Below are positions 53,565 to 63,896 of a stretch of DNA of 64,000 bases, one piece after another. The position numbers and the translations under genes are program-made. The DNA comes from Methylomonas methanica (GTDB lineage Bacteria; Pseudomonadota; Gammaproteobacteria; Methylococcales; Methylomonadaceae). The DNA lies in the NCBI RefSeq assembly GCF_001644035.1, contig NZ_LUUG01000139.1, positions 36,833 to 100,832 on the forward strand, in the 5' to 3' direction. Below the pieces are notes generated by a model. That model did no database searches and was not told the origin of the DNA. It worked only from the letters and a program-made list of their open reading frames with translations. The number at the start of each line of letters is the position of its first letter. Within the stretch, counting starts at the first letter, position 1.

Positions 53565-55433
53565 ATGCTTTTAGAGATTAGAGAAAAGGTGCACGGTCTA
53601 TTTGCATCGATCATATTGATTTTGATTTGTGTGCTTTTCGGATTGTGGGGCATCCAAAACTATCTGGGCGGCGGTAAAGAAGCGCCAGTGGTGTCTGTAG
53701 GAGACAAGGAGTTTTTTCAGCGCGATGTCAGTCAGGCCTATCAGCAGTATGCGCAAAATCTGGCAGGCATGAAATTCGACGAAGAGACGATAAAAAAACA
53801 GGCTTTGCAAAAGCTGGTTCGCGACGAGGTGTTGTTGCAGTACGTTCAGGATCAAAACCTGTTGGTTAGCGACGATACCGCCAGGGATTTCATTCAAACC
53901 CTGGAGTATTTCCAAAAAGACGGCAAATTTGACAAGACTCAATACCAGACCATGCTCGGTTCGCAAGGTATGTCTTCCGCCGAGTTCGTCAATCGCATCA
54001 AAAAAGCCTTGGTGATGGAGCAGTTCCAACGAGCCGTGGTGGACAGCAGCTTCGTGACACCGGCGGAAATCAATAACTTCTTTAAAATCCAGAACCAAAC
54101 CCGCGATGTGGAATATGTGACGGTGCCGTTAACGCTGATCAGCCAGCAGCCCGGCGAAGAAGAAATTACCGCTTATTACCAGCAGCACCAGGATGCCTAT
54201 CAGACTCCCGAGCAGGTGGCTATCGAATATGTGGAATTATCGCTGGATAAATTGGCCGCAGATATTAGCCCCAGCGAAGAGCAGTTAAAAGCCTATTACG
54301 AAGAACAGAAAGTCCAATTTACTACGAAAGAGCGCAGAAAAATCAGCCATATTCTGTTCGCTTTCAGCAAGGATAGAACTGCTGACGAGCTTGCCTTGCA
54401 AAAAGCCCTGAAGGCAAAACAAGATCTGAAAAACAAGGATTTTGCCGCCCTGGCCGCCGAAGTGTCTGACGACAAATTAACCGCGAAAAATGGTGGCGAC
54501 CTAGGTTTATTCAATGTCGGCGTGATGGAAAAAGCCTTTGAAGATGCTGCTAGTAGTTTAAAACTTGGCGAAGTCTCCGAACCTGTTAAATCGGCTTTTG
54601 GTTATCATTTGATTAAAGTCACCGAGTTGATACCGGGTGACGTGAAGCCCTACGAAGCGGTAAAAGCAGAAGTCAGCAAGGCGTATCAAAAAGCCCAGGC
54701 CGAAGCCAAATTTAACACTTTGGCCGAGAAGGTTGCCGAAGTTAGTTACGAAAACCCGGATAGTCTGGCGGCGGTTGCGCAATTGTTGGGAGGAGCGACC
54801 AGCAAGACCGAAGCGTTCACTCGTGCTGCGGGCGATGGTATCGCTGCCGACGAGAAAGTTCGGGCGGCTGCATTTTCGGACGATGTCTTAAAAGGCAGCA
54901 ACAGCGAGCCGCTGGAAATTGGCGGCGACAAAGTCGTGGTGTTGCGCATGTTATCGCATCAACCGGCGGCTAGCAGGGAACTCAAGGATGTTAAAGCGCA
55001 GGTAATTGCCGCGATTCAGCAAGATAAAGCAAAACAACAGGCCATCGCCACTGCCGATAAAATTAAGCAGGAATTGGCTGGCGGTAAAAAGCTTGCTCAG
55101 ATTGCCGAAGCGCTGCATTTGCAAACCAAAAAAATCAATGGCTTGACGCGCACAGCTAGTGATTTGCCGGCGGCCGTCACTCAGGAGATTTTTAGAACTG
55201 CCAAGCCGAAGGCCGGTCAGCCTAGCGTGGCAGTAATCGACGAAGCCAAGGGCGGTAAATTGGTGGTTAGCGTCAACAGTGTCAACGAGGGCGTGATGTC
55301 GGACAGCGACAAGAGCAAACAAGCCTTGATTGCCAAAAACATCTCTACTGCCTTCGGCAAGGCGCAAATGGAAGCGGTATTGAATGCGTTGCAGACTAAA
55401 GCCGACATTGTTATCAATACGCAAAAGCAGTAA
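53565..55433 (+). CDS. ppiD: Periplasmic chaperone/PPIase PpiD-like (SurA N-terminal)
   Basis: A 622-residue periplasmic foldase anchored by an N-terminal membrane helix (about 12-35: LFASIILILICVLFGLWGIQ). SurA-like N-terminal domain at about 40-200. Parvulin domain at about 265-355 (TTKERRKISHILFAFS; GGDLGLFNVGVMEKAF; FGYHLIKVTEL). A C-terminal helical part follows. It assists folding of outer membrane proteins with the Sec translocon. It stands in the conserved position after hupB. Confidence 0.94.
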   Translation: MLLEIREKVHGLFASIILILICVLFGLWGIQNYLGGGKEAPVVSVGDKEFFQRDVSQAYQQYAQNLAGMKFDEETIKKQALQKLVRDEVLLQYVQDQNLLVSDDTARDFIQTLEYFQKDGKFDKTQYQTMLGSQGMSSAEFVNRIKKALVMEQFQRAVVDSSFVTPAEINNFFKIQNQTRDVEYVTVPLTLISQQPGEEEITAYYQQHQDAYQTPEQVAIEYVELSLDKLAADISPSEEQLKAYYEEQKVQFTTKERRKISHILFAFSKDRTADELALQKALKAKQDLKNKDFAALAAEVSDDKLTAKNGGDLGLFNVGVMEKAFEDAASSLKLGEVSEPVKSAFGYHLIKVTELIPGDVKPYEAVKAEVSKAYQKAQAEAKFNTLAEKVAEVSYENPDSLAAVAQLLGGATSKTEAFTRAAGDGIAADEKVRAAAFSDDVLKGSNSEPLEIGGDKVVVLRMLSHQPAASRELKDVKAQVIAAIQQDKAKQQAIATADKIKQELAGGKKLAQIAEALHLQTKKINGLTRTASDLPAAVTQEIFRTAKPKAGQPSVAVIDEAKGGKLVVSVNSVNEGVMSDSDKSKQALIAKNISTAFGKAQMEAVLNALQTKADIVINTQKQ

Positions 55434-55451
55434 ATCGTAACGCGGACCGAC

Positions 55452-55480
55452 AAAAAGGGAGCTTGAAGCTCCCTTTTTTT
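55452..55480 (+). terminator. ppiD terminator
   Basis: Stem GGGAGC / GCTCCC with a short loop and flanking A and T tracts, 18 bp after the ppiD stop. Confidence 0.9.
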
Positions 55481-55481
55481 T

Positions 55482-55788
55482 GCTTGTTTAAGGGGTTAGC
55501 TGCTTACCGCAGGGATTTCGTTGCTGATTCTAGCTAGGGCCTTAGTGTCCCGCTATTACCGTTGCCCTATGCGGCAATAGCTAGCAGCGTCCAACCCACA
55601 TTGGCTTTTAGGCCGACGTTTATTAACATAGCCGCAGCTAGCCGAATAAGGCGGTTTTTCGATTCGGAAACAATCGATATTATTTTCCTGTTCAGCCATG
55701 TCATGGGATAAACTTTAAAATTTGTAACAAACATCGCTGCGAAAGCGACACTCGTCTTAATTTTTAATAGCTTGATTTAAGGATCAAC
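55482..55788. other. 307-bp spacer upstream of fabV
   Basis: Non-coding DNA between the ppiD terminator and fabV. It contains short scattered self-complementary blocks (for example TTGCC / GGCAA near 55563-55580) but no recognised promoter, operator or riboswitch. No small gene is supported. Confidence 0.5.
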
Positions 55789-56979
55789 ATGATTATCAAA
55801 CCTCGCGTACGCGGATTTATGTGCGTCACCACCCATCCGGTCGGCTGCGAAGCCAATGTCAAACAACAAATCGACTACGTCAAAAGCTTTGGCACCATTG
55901 CTAACGGCCCCAAAAACGTGCTGATTCTGGGCGCTTCCACCGGCTACGGCCTGGCCTCGAGAATTGTTTCGGCTTTCGGTTCGGGTGCTAAAACCCTGGG
56001 TGTGTTTTTTGAGCGCGAAGGTACCGCCGATAAGCCGGGCACCCCAGGTTGGTACAATTCCGCGGCGTTTCATAAATTTGCCGAAGCGGAAGGCCTGTAC
56101 GCCAAAAGCATCAACGGCGATGCGTTTTCCGACGAGATCAAGCAAAAAGCCATAGATGCCATCAAGCAGGATTTGGGCAAAGTCGACTTGGTGATTTACA
56201 GTCTGGCTGCGCCGCGCCGGACCAATCCCAAAACCGGCATCACCCACAATTCGACCCTGAAACCGATAGGCAAGGATTTGGTGCAAAACGGTATCGACAC
56301 CGACAAGGAGATCATCAAGGAATTTACCCTGCCGGCAGCCACCGAGGAAGAAATCTCCAATACCGTGGCTGTGATGGGCGGTGAAGATTGGCAAATGTGG
56401 ATCGATGCTCTGGCGGATGCCGGTGTCTTGGCGGAAGGCGCTAAAACCACTGCTTACACCTATCTGGGCGAAAAAATTACCTGGGATATTTATTGGCACG
56501 GCACCATCGGCGCAGCCAAAAAAGATTTGGACAAACGCGTTATCGATATCCGCAGCAAATTAGCGGCTCTGGGCGGCGACGCTAGGGTGTCGGTGCTCAA
56601 AGCCGTGGTCACCCAAGCCAGTGCGGCGATTCCGGTCATGCCTTTGTATCTGGCCTTGCTATTTAAAACCATGAAGGCAGAAGGTACTCACGAAGGGTGT
56701 ATCGAGCAGGTCAACGGCTTGTTCCGCGACAGCCTTTACGGTGCCAACCCCATTCTGGACGATACCGGCCGCCTGCGCGCCGATCTGAAAGAATTGCAGC
56801 CGCAAGTGCAAGGCAAGGTCTCGGCCTTATGGGAACAAATCAACAACGACAACATCAACGAACTGAGCGATTTTGCCGGTTACAAACACGAGTTCCTGAA
56901 GTTGTTCGGTTTTGAAGTCGACGGCGTGGATTACGACGCCGAGGTTAATCCCGAGGCACCGATCGCCAATTTGCTGTAA
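55789..56979 (+). CDS. fabV: Trans-2-enoyl-CoA/ACP reductase FabV
   Basis: A 396-residue NADH-dependent enoyl reductase catalysing the last step of each fatty acid elongation cycle. The N-terminus [20 protein letters not shown] is characteristic. NAD-binding [15 protein letters not shown]. The catalytic Yx8K is [10 protein letters not shown]. Larger than FabI, and relatively resistant to triclosan in characterised members. Full length. It stands alone, separated from the transporter operon by 173 bp. Confidence 0.96.
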   Translation: MIIKPRVRGFMCVTTHPVGCEANVKQQIDYVKSFGTIANGPKNVLILGASTGYGLASRIVSAFGSGAKTLGVFFEREGTADKPGTPGWYNSAAFHKFAEAEGLYAKSINGDAFSDEIKQKAIDAIKQDLGKVDLVIYSLAAPRRTNPKTGITHNSTLKPIGKDLVQNGIDTDKEIIKEFTLPAATEEEISNTVAVMGGEDWQMWIDALADAGVLAEGAKTTAYTYLGEKITWDIYWHGTIGAAKKDLDKRVIDIRSKLAALGGDARVSVLKAVVTQASAAIPVMPLYLALLFKTMKAEGTHEGCIEQVNGLFRDSLYGANPILDDTGRLRADLKELQPQVQGKVSALWEQINNDNINELSDFAGYKHEFLKLFGFEVDGVDYDAEVNPEAPIANLL

Positions 56980-57152
56980 AGATCCAAACTGGTGGCTAGT
57001 GCGGCGGCTAGCCACCGGGATAAAAGTAAGGACACCTGACGTTTTTGCAAAGGCGGCGTTATCGGTAAACGCCAAAACCGAGTCGGATACCGCGGGCCAC
57101 AAGCACAAGCGTCGCTCAAGTTTCTGTTTAATTTCTGCGAAACACTGGAAAC

Positions 57153-59009
57153 ATGCAAACACAATCAACTACCCGAGACTGGATTCTCTACGCGCTACTC
57201 AGCTTGACCATTGTGCTGATCGTGTTGGCGATGTATCAAATCGACCGGCAATGGCTGAAATTGAGCGAGATGCAAGCCGCGCTGTCCGAGCAAGCCAAGG
57301 ATATGCGCGAACTGCGCGGGGCAATTGCCTCTGGCGCGATTACCGCCGCCAACTCGCCCGCTAACGCCACCGCGAGCGGTGAGATTTCTCAAGCATTTCA
57401 ACGCGCACACACCGCCAGCCGTATGCCGGATTACGCCCAGGGCGACTGGAGCGTGGAAGCCTTCGGCACCAATCTCAAAACCATCACGCCGCTGGTGTCC
57501 AGCGATGCCTACGCCTCCAATGTACAAAGCTATGTGCTGGAGAGCCTGATTACCCGCAACCCCGATACTTTGGAATGGGAAGGTTTGGTGGCTAAGGATT
57601 GGACCATCAGCGAAGACGGCTTGGTGATTAGCTTTCGTATGCGTGAGGATGTCAGTTTCTCGGACGGTCAACCGCTCACCGCTGCTGATGTAGTGTTCAG
57701 CTTCGATTTCATCATGACCGACGCCATCCAGGCGCCGCGTGAACGGGCTTATCTGGAAAAGGTCAAAAGCGTCAAAGCCAACGGTAAATACGAAGTGGTG
57801 TTTACCTTCAAAGAGCCCTATTTCGAAGCACTGTCTCTGGCCGGCGGCATCGGCATCCTGCCCAAGCATTTTTACGAGCCGTATTTAACAGAGCCGCAAA
57901 AATTTAACGAGTCCAAAGGTTTGTTATTGGGCAGCGGTCCTTATCGATTGAACGATCCGAAAAACTGGACGCCGGACAAGGGCAATATAGAACTGGTCCG
58001 CAACGAGCGTTACTGGGGCGACGTACAACCGTCTTACCATCGCATTCTCTGGAAAATTATCCAAAACGATAGCGCCCGTTTAACCACCTTTCGCAATGGC
58101 GATATCGATTCTTACTCGGCGCGGCCCGTCGAATACCAAGAGCTGAAAAAAGACCCGCAAATCCAGGCCAAGAGCCAAAATTTCGAATACATGCCGCCGG
58201 TGGTGGGCTACAGCTACATCGGTTGGAACCAGGAACGCGGCGGCAAACCCACTCGCTTTGCAGACAAACGCGTGCGTCAGGCTATGACTTACCTGACCGA
58301 TGTTAGCCGGGTCATAAAGGATGTGATGATGGATTACGCAGAGCAGGCTGTCAGTCCGTTCAGTAAAGCCAGCAAGCAGCATGATGCTGCCATACAGCCG
58401 TATCAAGCCGATTTGGAGAAAGCCAAAGCCTTGCTCAAAGAGGCCGGTTACCAGGATAAAAATGGCGACGGTGTATTGGAAGATAAGGCCGGTGCGCCTT
58501 TTGAATTTAAACTGACCTACTTTCAAGCCAACGAAGACACCAAACGCATGGTGCTTTTGTTGAAAGATTTATACGCCCGCGCCGGCGTCAAGCTGATTCC
58601 AACGCCGCAGGAATGGCCGGTGATGCTGGAAAATTTGGATAAAAAAGATTTCGACGCCATTACTCTTGGTTGGACCAGCGGTATCGAAACCGATTTGTAC
58701 CAAATCTTCCATAGCTCGCAAGCCGTCAGCAAAGGCGATAACTACGTCAATTATAAAAATCCGGCGTTGGATAAATTAATCGACGACGCCCGTCGCACTG
58801 TCGATGAATCCAAACGCATGCCGCTCTGGCAGCAGGCCGAGCGCATTCTTTACGAAGACCAGCCCTATACCTTTTTGATGCGCCGCAAGAGTTTGTTATT
58901 CGTTGATAAGCGCGTCCACAATCTGCAAATGACCAAACTGGGATTAAACTTCGGCGCCTTGCCGTTGGAAAACTACGTGCCGCTGGCGCAGCAAAAATAC
59001 ACCCAATAG
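57153..59009 (+). CDS. Membrane-anchored peptide-type substrate-binding protein
   Basis: A 618-residue protein. SBP_bac_5 domain (about 90-600) resembles OppA and YejA: VSFSDGQPLTAADVVFSFDF, PLWQQAERILYEDQPYTF. The N-terminus is unusual: a membrane helix (WILYALLSLTIVLIVLAMYQ, about 10-29) is followed by a coiled-coil-like stretch and an Ala-rich linker. No signal cleavage site or lipobox is visible. It is probably tethered to the inner membrane. First gene of a four-gene transporter operon, with 15 bp to the permease gene. Confidence 0.87.
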   Translation: MQTQSTTRDWILYALLSLTIVLIVLAMYQIDRQWLKLSEMQAALSEQAKDMRELRGAIASGAITAANSPANATASGEISQAFQRAHTASRMPDYAQGDWSVEAFGTNLKTITPLVSSDAYASNVQSYVLESLITRNPDTLEWEGLVAKDWTISEDGLVISFRMREDVSFSDGQPLTAADVVFSFDFIMTDAIQAPRERAYLEKVKSVKANGKYEVVFTFKEPYFEALSLAGGIGILPKHFYEPYLTEPQKFNESKGLLLGSGPYRLNDPKNWTPDKGNIELVRNERYWGDVQPSYHRILWKIIQNDSARLTTFRNGDIDSYSARPVEYQELKKDPQIQAKSQNFEYMPPVVGYSYIGWNQERGGKPTRFADKRVRQAMTYLTDVSRVIKDVMMDYAEQAVSPFSKASKQHDAAIQPYQADLEKAKALLKEAGYQDKNGDGVLEDKAGAPFEFKLTYFQANEDTKRMVLLLKDLYARAGVKLIPTPQEWPVMLENLDKKDFDAITLGWTSGIETDLYQIFHSSQAVSKGDNYVNYKNPALDKLIDDARRTVDESKRMPLWQQAERILYEDQPYTFLMRRKSLLFVDKRVHNLQMTKLGLNFGALPLENYVPLAQQKYTQ

Positions 59010-59024
59010 GCCCAGGATTCGCCG

Positions 59025-60101
59025 ATGTTGACTTATCTCCTGCGGCGCTTGCTGTTGATGATCCCCACCTTGTTGGGGATTACCGTGCTGGTGTTCAGCG
59101 TCATGGCCATGTCGCCGGGCGGCATTAGCGCCCAGACCTTGATCGGCGGCATGGACATGAAGCCGCAGGAAAAACAGGCCCTGCTGGACTATTACAATAA
59201 GCGCTATGGCCTGGATAAACCGGCACCGGTGCAATATCTGCGCTGGCTGAATAATGTCTCACCGATCGGTTTTGTTACCGACGCCCAAGGCCAGCGCGGC
59301 GAATTTTCGTTCAGCAAAGGCATGGATCTGGGCACCAGCTTTCAATACGGGCGACCGGTGTCGGACATTTTGGCCGAACGGATTCCGATCACCTTGCTGC
59401 TTAATCTGGTCACGCTGCCGTTTACCTATATCATCGCCATCATGGTTGGCATGAAGGCGGCAACCCAGCGCGGGAGTGCGTTCGATGTGGGCGCTGGCAT
59501 GTCGATGCTGGCTTTGTGGTCGATACCCACCATGCTGGCCGGCGTATTGTTGCTGGGTTTTTTTGCCAACGTGCAACACTTTCAATGGTTCCCCACCGCC
59601 GGCATCAGTAGTCTGGAAGCGCAAGATATGCCGTTTCTGCCGCATTGGGAGGGGGGCGGATTTGTGCGCGGTTTCTTATTGGACAGAATCTGGCATTTGA
59701 TTTTGCCGGTGATCTGTTTGTCCTACGGTGGTTTTGCGGCGCTGACCAAATTGACCCGCACCTCGATTCTGGAAAATCTGCATGCCGATTACGCCCGCAC
59801 CGCGCGCGCCAAAGGTCTGGCTGAGAACGATGTGCTCTGGAAACATGTATTTCGTAATAGTTTATTGCCCTTGATTACCGTCTCCGCCGGCTTGCTGCCC
59901 AGTTTGCTGGCCGGTTCCTTGATCGTCGAAAATATTTTCAGCATCAACGGTATGGGCCAATTGGCGGTGGAAGCGGTGAAAGGCCGCGACCGCGAGTTAG
60001 TGCTGTCGATTACCTGGATTAGCGGTTTTCTAACGCTGATTGGTTATTTGATCGCCGATTTTTGTTACACCCTGGCTGATCCACGGGTGAGTTATGACTA
60101 A
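59025..60101 (+). CDS. Peptide-type ABC transporter permease (OppB/YejB-like)
   Basis: A 358-residue permease with about six membrane segments. It starts MLTYLLRRLLLMIPTLLGIT, the usual OppB-type N-terminus. The EAA-type coupling loop is seen in DYARTARAKGLAENDVLWKH. It dimerises with the next permease. Overlaps the next gene by 8 bp. Confidence 0.93.
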   Translation: MLTYLLRRLLLMIPTLLGITVLVFSVMAMSPGGISAQTLIGGMDMKPQEKQALLDYYNKRYGLDKPAPVQYLRWLNNVSPIGFVTDAQGQRGEFSFSKGMDLGTSFQYGRPVSDILAERIPITLLLNLVTLPFTYIIAIMVGMKAATQRGSAFDVGAGMSMLALWSIPTMLAGVLLLGFFANVQHFQWFPTAGISSLEAQDMPFLPHWEGGGFVRGFLLDRIWHLILPVICLSYGGFAALTKLTRTSILENLHADYARTARAKGLAENDVLWKHVFRNSLLPLITVSAGLLPSLLAGSLIVENIFSINGMGQLAVEAVKGRDRELVLSITWISGFLTLIGYLIADFCYTLADPRVSYD

Positions 60102-61275
60102 GCCCTTTATCAGTCGCGAATCCTTTTCCGCGCGTATCTGGCGCAAAACTCTGGCAGGCGTCGGTGTCACATTCGGCTTGGGTTGGGTGGCGCTGTTGGT
60201 ATTTTGTGCGGTGTTTGCGCCGTTTCTGGCCAACTCGATGCCGCTGCTGATGAGCAAAGATGGCGTGATTTCGGCGCCGGTGTTGGAGTATCTAAGCGTC
60301 GAAGATGCCTGGATTTTGGCCAGCTTTTTTATCGCTTTGGCGGTTTATCGGCTTAGCCTGGCTGGCGGCAAGCAGATTTTGTTATTTTTACTGGGCAGTG
60401 CCTTGGCTGCCTTAGCGGTTAATATGTTCGTCAAACCGCCGGCCTTGGTGATCTACGACGACTTCCGCAGCGCTGCTTACACACAGGTGGATTGGAAGAT
60501 CATGCCGCCCATTCCCTATGCGCCGGTTGATTATCTGCGCGATTTAGGCAGCAAAGGCCTGGAAGCGCCGTTCGCCACCGAAGGCCATACCCATTGGATG
60601 GGCACCGAAGAAAACGGCGCCGACGTATTAAGCCGGATGATCCATGCCTGCCGAATCTCCTTGAGTATCGGTTTGATTGCCTCAGGCATTGCTTTGGCGA
60701 TCGGTATAGTGGTCGGCGGTTTGATGGGCTATTTCTCCGGCATCGTCGACATGCTGGGTATGCGCCTGGTGGAGATTTTCGAAGACATTCCTACACTGTT
60801 TTTACTGCTGACTTTCGTGGCCTTTTTTGGCCGCAGTTTGTACATGATGATGGTGATCATCGGCGTGACCGGTTGGTCTGGTTACGCCCGTTATGTGCGC
60901 CAGGAATTTTTGAAACTACGCAAACAAGATTACGTGCAAGCGGCAGTCGCCAGCGGTTTGCCGTTAACGTCCATTTTGTTTCGGCATATGCTGCCCAACG
61001 GCGTCGCGCCGTTATTGGTGGCGGTCAGCTTTGGTGTGGCCGGGGCGATTTTGTCGGAAGCGACTTTAAGCTTTTTGGGCTTGGGTGTGGTCGATGCGCC
61101 ATCCTGGGGCGCGATGCTGGACCAGGCCGTCAAATCATCCACCTTTAACTGGTGGATGGCGGTGTTTCCCGGTGGCTCAATTTTCATGACGGTGTTTGCC
61201 TACAACTTGATCGGCGAAGCGTTTCGGGATGCTATTGATCCGCGCTTGTCGGACAAGGCCGGGGTCAAATCATGA
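60094..61275 (+). CDS. Peptide-type ABC transporter permease (OppC/YejE-like)
   Basis: A 393-residue permease. The coupling loop is DYVQAAVASGLPLTSILFRH. It is longer than usual OppC (about 300), with an extra hydrophobic pair at about 70-115 (LASFFIALAVYRLSLAGG; LLFLLGSALAALAVN) and a periplasmic loop before the canonical core. The stop overlaps the ATPase start (ATGA). Forms the membrane channel with the upstream gene product. Confidence 0.92.
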   Translation: MTKPFISRESFSARIWRKTLAGVGVTFGLGWVALLVFCAVFAPFLANSMPLLMSKDGVISAPVLEYLSVEDAWILASFFIALAVYRLSLAGGKQILLFLLGSALAALAVNMFVKPPALVIYDDFRSAAYTQVDWKIMPPIPYAPVDYLRDLGSKGLEAPFATEGHTHWMGTEENGADVLSRMIHACRISLSIGLIASGIALAIGIVVGGLMGYFSGIVDMLGMRLVEIFEDIPTLFLLLTFVAFFGRSLYMMMVIIGVTGWSGYARYVRQEFLKLRKQDYVQAAVASGLPLTSILFRHMLPNGVAPLLVAVSFGVAGAILSEATLSFLGLGVVDAPSWGAMLDQAVKSSTFNWWMAVFPGGSIFMTVFAYNLIGEAFRDAIDPRLSDKAGVKS

Positions 61276-63416
61276 GCCAAGCCTTGTTGGAAGTCCGCAA
61301 TCTGCGGACTTATTTGCGGTCCGGCGGCGGTGAAGTGCGGGCGGTAGACGACATCAGTTTCAGCATCCCCAAAGGCGAAACCTTTTGCCTGGTCGGCGAA
61401 TCCGGCAGCGGCAAATCGGTCAGTGCCTTATCGGTGATTCGCTTATTGCCGGACGGTGTGGCCTCGCATCCCAGTGGCGAGATATTGCTGAACGGGCAGG
61501 ACTTGCTGACGCTGGACGATCCCGGCATCCGTGCCGTGCGCGGTTTACAAATCGCGATGATTTTCCAGGAGCCGATGACCTCCTTAAATCCGGTGATGAG
61601 CATAGGCGAACAAATTACCGAGGCCCTGCAATTGCATCATGCCGATATGGACGATGCGGAAGCGACGGAACGGACCATCAAGGCTTTGGAACAAGTGCAA
61701 ATCCCCAATGCCTCGAGCCGCTTCCGCGATTATCCGCATCAGCTGTCCGGTGGCCAACGCCAGCGGGTGATGATCGCGATGGCCCTGGCTTGCCAGCCGC
61801 AGTTACTGATTGCCGACGAACCGACCACCGCGCTGGATGTGACGGTGCAAGCCGAGATTTTGCGCTTGATGCGTAAACTCCAAGACGACACCGGCATGAG
61901 CATGTTGTTCATCACCCACGATTTTGGCGTCGTCGCGCAAATGGCGCATTGGGTGGGCGTGATGCAGCAGGGCAAACTGGTAGAAGTCGGCGGATGTAAA
62001 TCAGTACTGCGCCATCCCCAGCACCCCTATACCCAACAATTGCTGGCCGCCGTGCCGGAAAATCTGGCCAAGCCGGGCCAGGTGGTTATGGGGGTGAATC
62101 CGTCTGCTCACGAAACCGCCGAATCGCCAGGCGCGGAAGAACTCCCTCTGTCAGAGGAGCCCGTCGTAAAAACGGAAGCAGAACCCTCTCCCCCCGGGAG
62201 AGGGCAGGGTGAGGGGATGCAAATCGATGTTTCACCTGACACCCCAACCCTCTCCGGCGAGGAGAAGGCGCTCTTGCAGCCGCCGGTGGATGAGATGCTG
62301 AGTAATAGCGATAAAAAACTGCTTTCGGTACTGGAGAGGGCCGGCTTAAGGCTACAGGCAACGCAAAACGTTTCGAATGACAGCTCTCTGCCAGATGAGC
62401 CCGGCGTAGAAGCCAAAACCGAACCCTCTCCCGCCGGGAGAGGGCAGGGTGAGGGCGTGCGAATCGATGCTTTACCTGATTCGATCCCCCTCACCCCAAC
62501 CCTCTCCCGCGAGGAGAGGGAGCTTTTGCGACAGCCTCCTCAAAGGCAAGAGGAGACTAACAGTCCGGCTCGGGTCGATGGGGATACCGATAAGATTTCC
62601 CCCCAGATAGTGACGAAGCAGGGAGAACCGCTGCTGCAAATCCGCGACTTGAAAGTTTGGTTTCCGATTAAAAAAGGCTTGTTCCGACAAACTGTCGATT
62701 ATGTAAAAGCAGTGGACGAAGTGTCGCTGGACATTCCGCGCGGTGAAATCGTCGCCTTGGTTGGGGAGTCCGGCTGCGGTAAAACCACCTTGGGCCGGGC
62801 GGTGTTGCAACTGGAGTTGCCGACCGCCGGCAGCATCCGTATCGACGGCCAGGAACTTACCGGCCTGTCTGCGCGCGAACTGCGGCCACTGCGGCGCAAG
62901 ATGCAGATTGCCTTTCAAGACCCGCAATCCTCGCTCAACCCGCGTCTGTTGGTGGAAACCACTTTGACGGAACCGATGAAAGTCCACGGCATCGGTGCCA
63001 ATCAAGAGCAGCGTATCGAACTGGCCGGACAACTACTGGAAGACATGCAACTCAGCCGCGAATCGCTATGGCGCTACCCGCACGAATTTTCCGGCGGTCA
63101 ACGCCAGCGTATTGGCCTGGCGCGGGCTTTGGCGCTAAATCCGGAATTTGTGGTGTGCGACGAAATCACCAGTGCGCTGGATGTGTCGGTACAGGCGGAA
63201 ATTCTGCAATTACTGTTGGACATCCGCCGTCGGCGTAACCTGACCTTGTTGTTTATTACGCATAACATTGGGGTGGTGGAGTATCTCAGTGATCGGACGG
63301 TGGTGATGTATAAGGGGAAGATTGTAGAAGAAGGTTTGACTGCGAAGGTTTGTGGGGCGCCGGAGCATGCTTATACTCAGAGGTTGTTATCGGCGGTGCC
63401 GAGGTTAGTGGTATAG
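61272..63416 (+). CDS. Fused two-domain ABC ATPase (OppDF/YejF-like) with repeat-derived linker
   Basis: A 714-residue protein with two ATP-binding domains. NBD1 (about 1-260) has Walker A GESGSGKS, signature LSGGQRQR and Walker [16 protein letters not shown]2 (about 455-710) has [19 protein letters not shown] and [11 protein letters not shown]. The roughly 190-residue linker (about 270-455) is unusual. It contains two copies of a palindromic genomic repeat translated as [12 protein letters not shown] and [12 protein letters not shown] with [13 protein letters not shown], about 80 codons apart. The frame stays open throughout. Without the repeats, the length would be near that of typical fused YejF proteins. 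Last gene of the operon. Confidence 0.92.
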   Translation: MSQALLEVRNLRTYLRSGGGEVRAVDDISFSIPKGETFCLVGESGSGKSVSALSVIRLLPDGVASHPSGEILLNGQDLLTLDDPGIRAVRGLQIAMIFQEPMTSLNPVMSIGEQITEALQLHHADMDDAEATERTIKALEQVQIPNASSRFRDYPHQLSGGQRQRVMIAMALACQPQLLIADEPTTALDVTVQAEILRLMRKLQDDTGMSMLFITHDFGVVAQMAHWVGVMQQGKLVEVGGCKSVLRHPQHPYTQQLLAAVPENLAKPGQVVMGVNPSAHETAESPGAEELPLSEEPVVKTEAEPSPPGRGQGEGMQIDVSPDTPTLSGEEKALLQPPVDEMLSNSDKKLLSVLERAGLRLQATQNVSNDSSLPDEPGVEAKTEPSPAGRGQGEGVRIDALPDSIPLTPTLSREERELLRQPPQRQEETNSPARVDGDTDKISPQIVTKQGEPLLQIRDLKVWFPIKKGLFRQTVDYVKAVDEVSLDIPRGEIVALVGESGCGKTTLGRAVLQLELPTAGSIRIDGQELTGLSARELRPLRRKMQIAFQDPQSSLNPRLLVETTLTEPMKVHGIGANQEQRIELAGQLLEDMQLSRESLWRYPHEFSGGQRQRIGLARALALNPEFVVCDEITSALDVSVQAEILQLLLDIRRRRNLTLLFITHNIGVVEYLSDRTVVMYKGKIVEEGLTAKVCGAPEHAYTQRLLSAVPRLVV
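62139..62268 (+). repeat. Palindromic repeat copy 1 in the ABC ATPase linker
   Basis: The unit includes the hairpin CCCTCTCCCCCCGGGAGAGGG followed by CAGGGTGAGGGG and closes with CCCCAACCCTCTCC. The second copy lies exactly 240 bp further on (62379 onward). Confidence 0.82.
62379..62522 (+). repeat. Palindromic repeat copy 2 in the ABC ATPase linker
   Basis: Near-copy of the segment at 62139, offset 240 bp (80 codons). It carries CCCTCTCCCGCCGGGAGAGGG and, 12 bp longer in the second half, ends CCCTCACCCCAACCCTCTCC then CGCGAGGAGAGGG. Confidence 0.82.
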
Positions 63417-63476
63417 GGGGCTGGAATGATATACAGAAACTTTTTAATCACTTGTTATGCCCCCAAGGAGTTAGCG

Positions 63477-63896
63477 ATGAAGAAGTTGACTATGTATTGC
63501 CTACTGAGTTTATCCGCACTCAATGTCAATGCCGGCGCTATCTCCGACCAATTAAAACAGAAGCAAGCGGCATGTAGAGATTTTGACAGATATCCTCTCA
63601 TCGAAGAGTGTCACCAAAACCTTCTAAAGGAAAGCGACGAACAACTCAACAAGTATTACAGAGAGTTGGTTGGCTATTTAAGTGGTCCGAATAAGAAAAA
63701 TTTGATCGATGCGCAAAGGAAGTGGGTCAAATTCAGGGATGCTGATTGTTTTTTCTCCGAACCGAGAGAGGGAGATGGCTCCATAGCAAGTGCGAACAGA
63801 AATGCTTGTCTCGCTGACCGAACGATTGAAAGGCTCAGCCACTTCGAAGACTATAACGCTCCATCGAATAAGGGCTGTAATGGGTGCCCGTGGTAA
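63477..63896 (+). CDS. LprI/DUF1311-like small secreted protein
   Basis: A 139-residue protein. The ATG at 63477 opens a signal peptide (MKKLTMYCLLSLSALNVNAG) and is preceded by AAGGAG at 6 bases; a longer frame upstream is rejected. The mature domain has paired cysteines and the DUF1311 hallmark YYRELVGYL ... LIDAQRKWVKFRDADCFF, and ANRNACLADRTIERL. Known LprI proteins inhibit lysozyme. It follows the ABC ATPase gene by 60 bp but need not be co-transcribed. Confidence 0.82.
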   Translation: MKKLTMYCLLSLSALNVNAGAISDQLKQKQAACRDFDRYPLIEECHQNLLKESDEQLNKYYRELVGYLSGPNKKNLIDAQRKWVKFRDADCFFSEPREGDGSIASANRNACLADRTIERLSHFEDYNAPSNKGCNGCPW

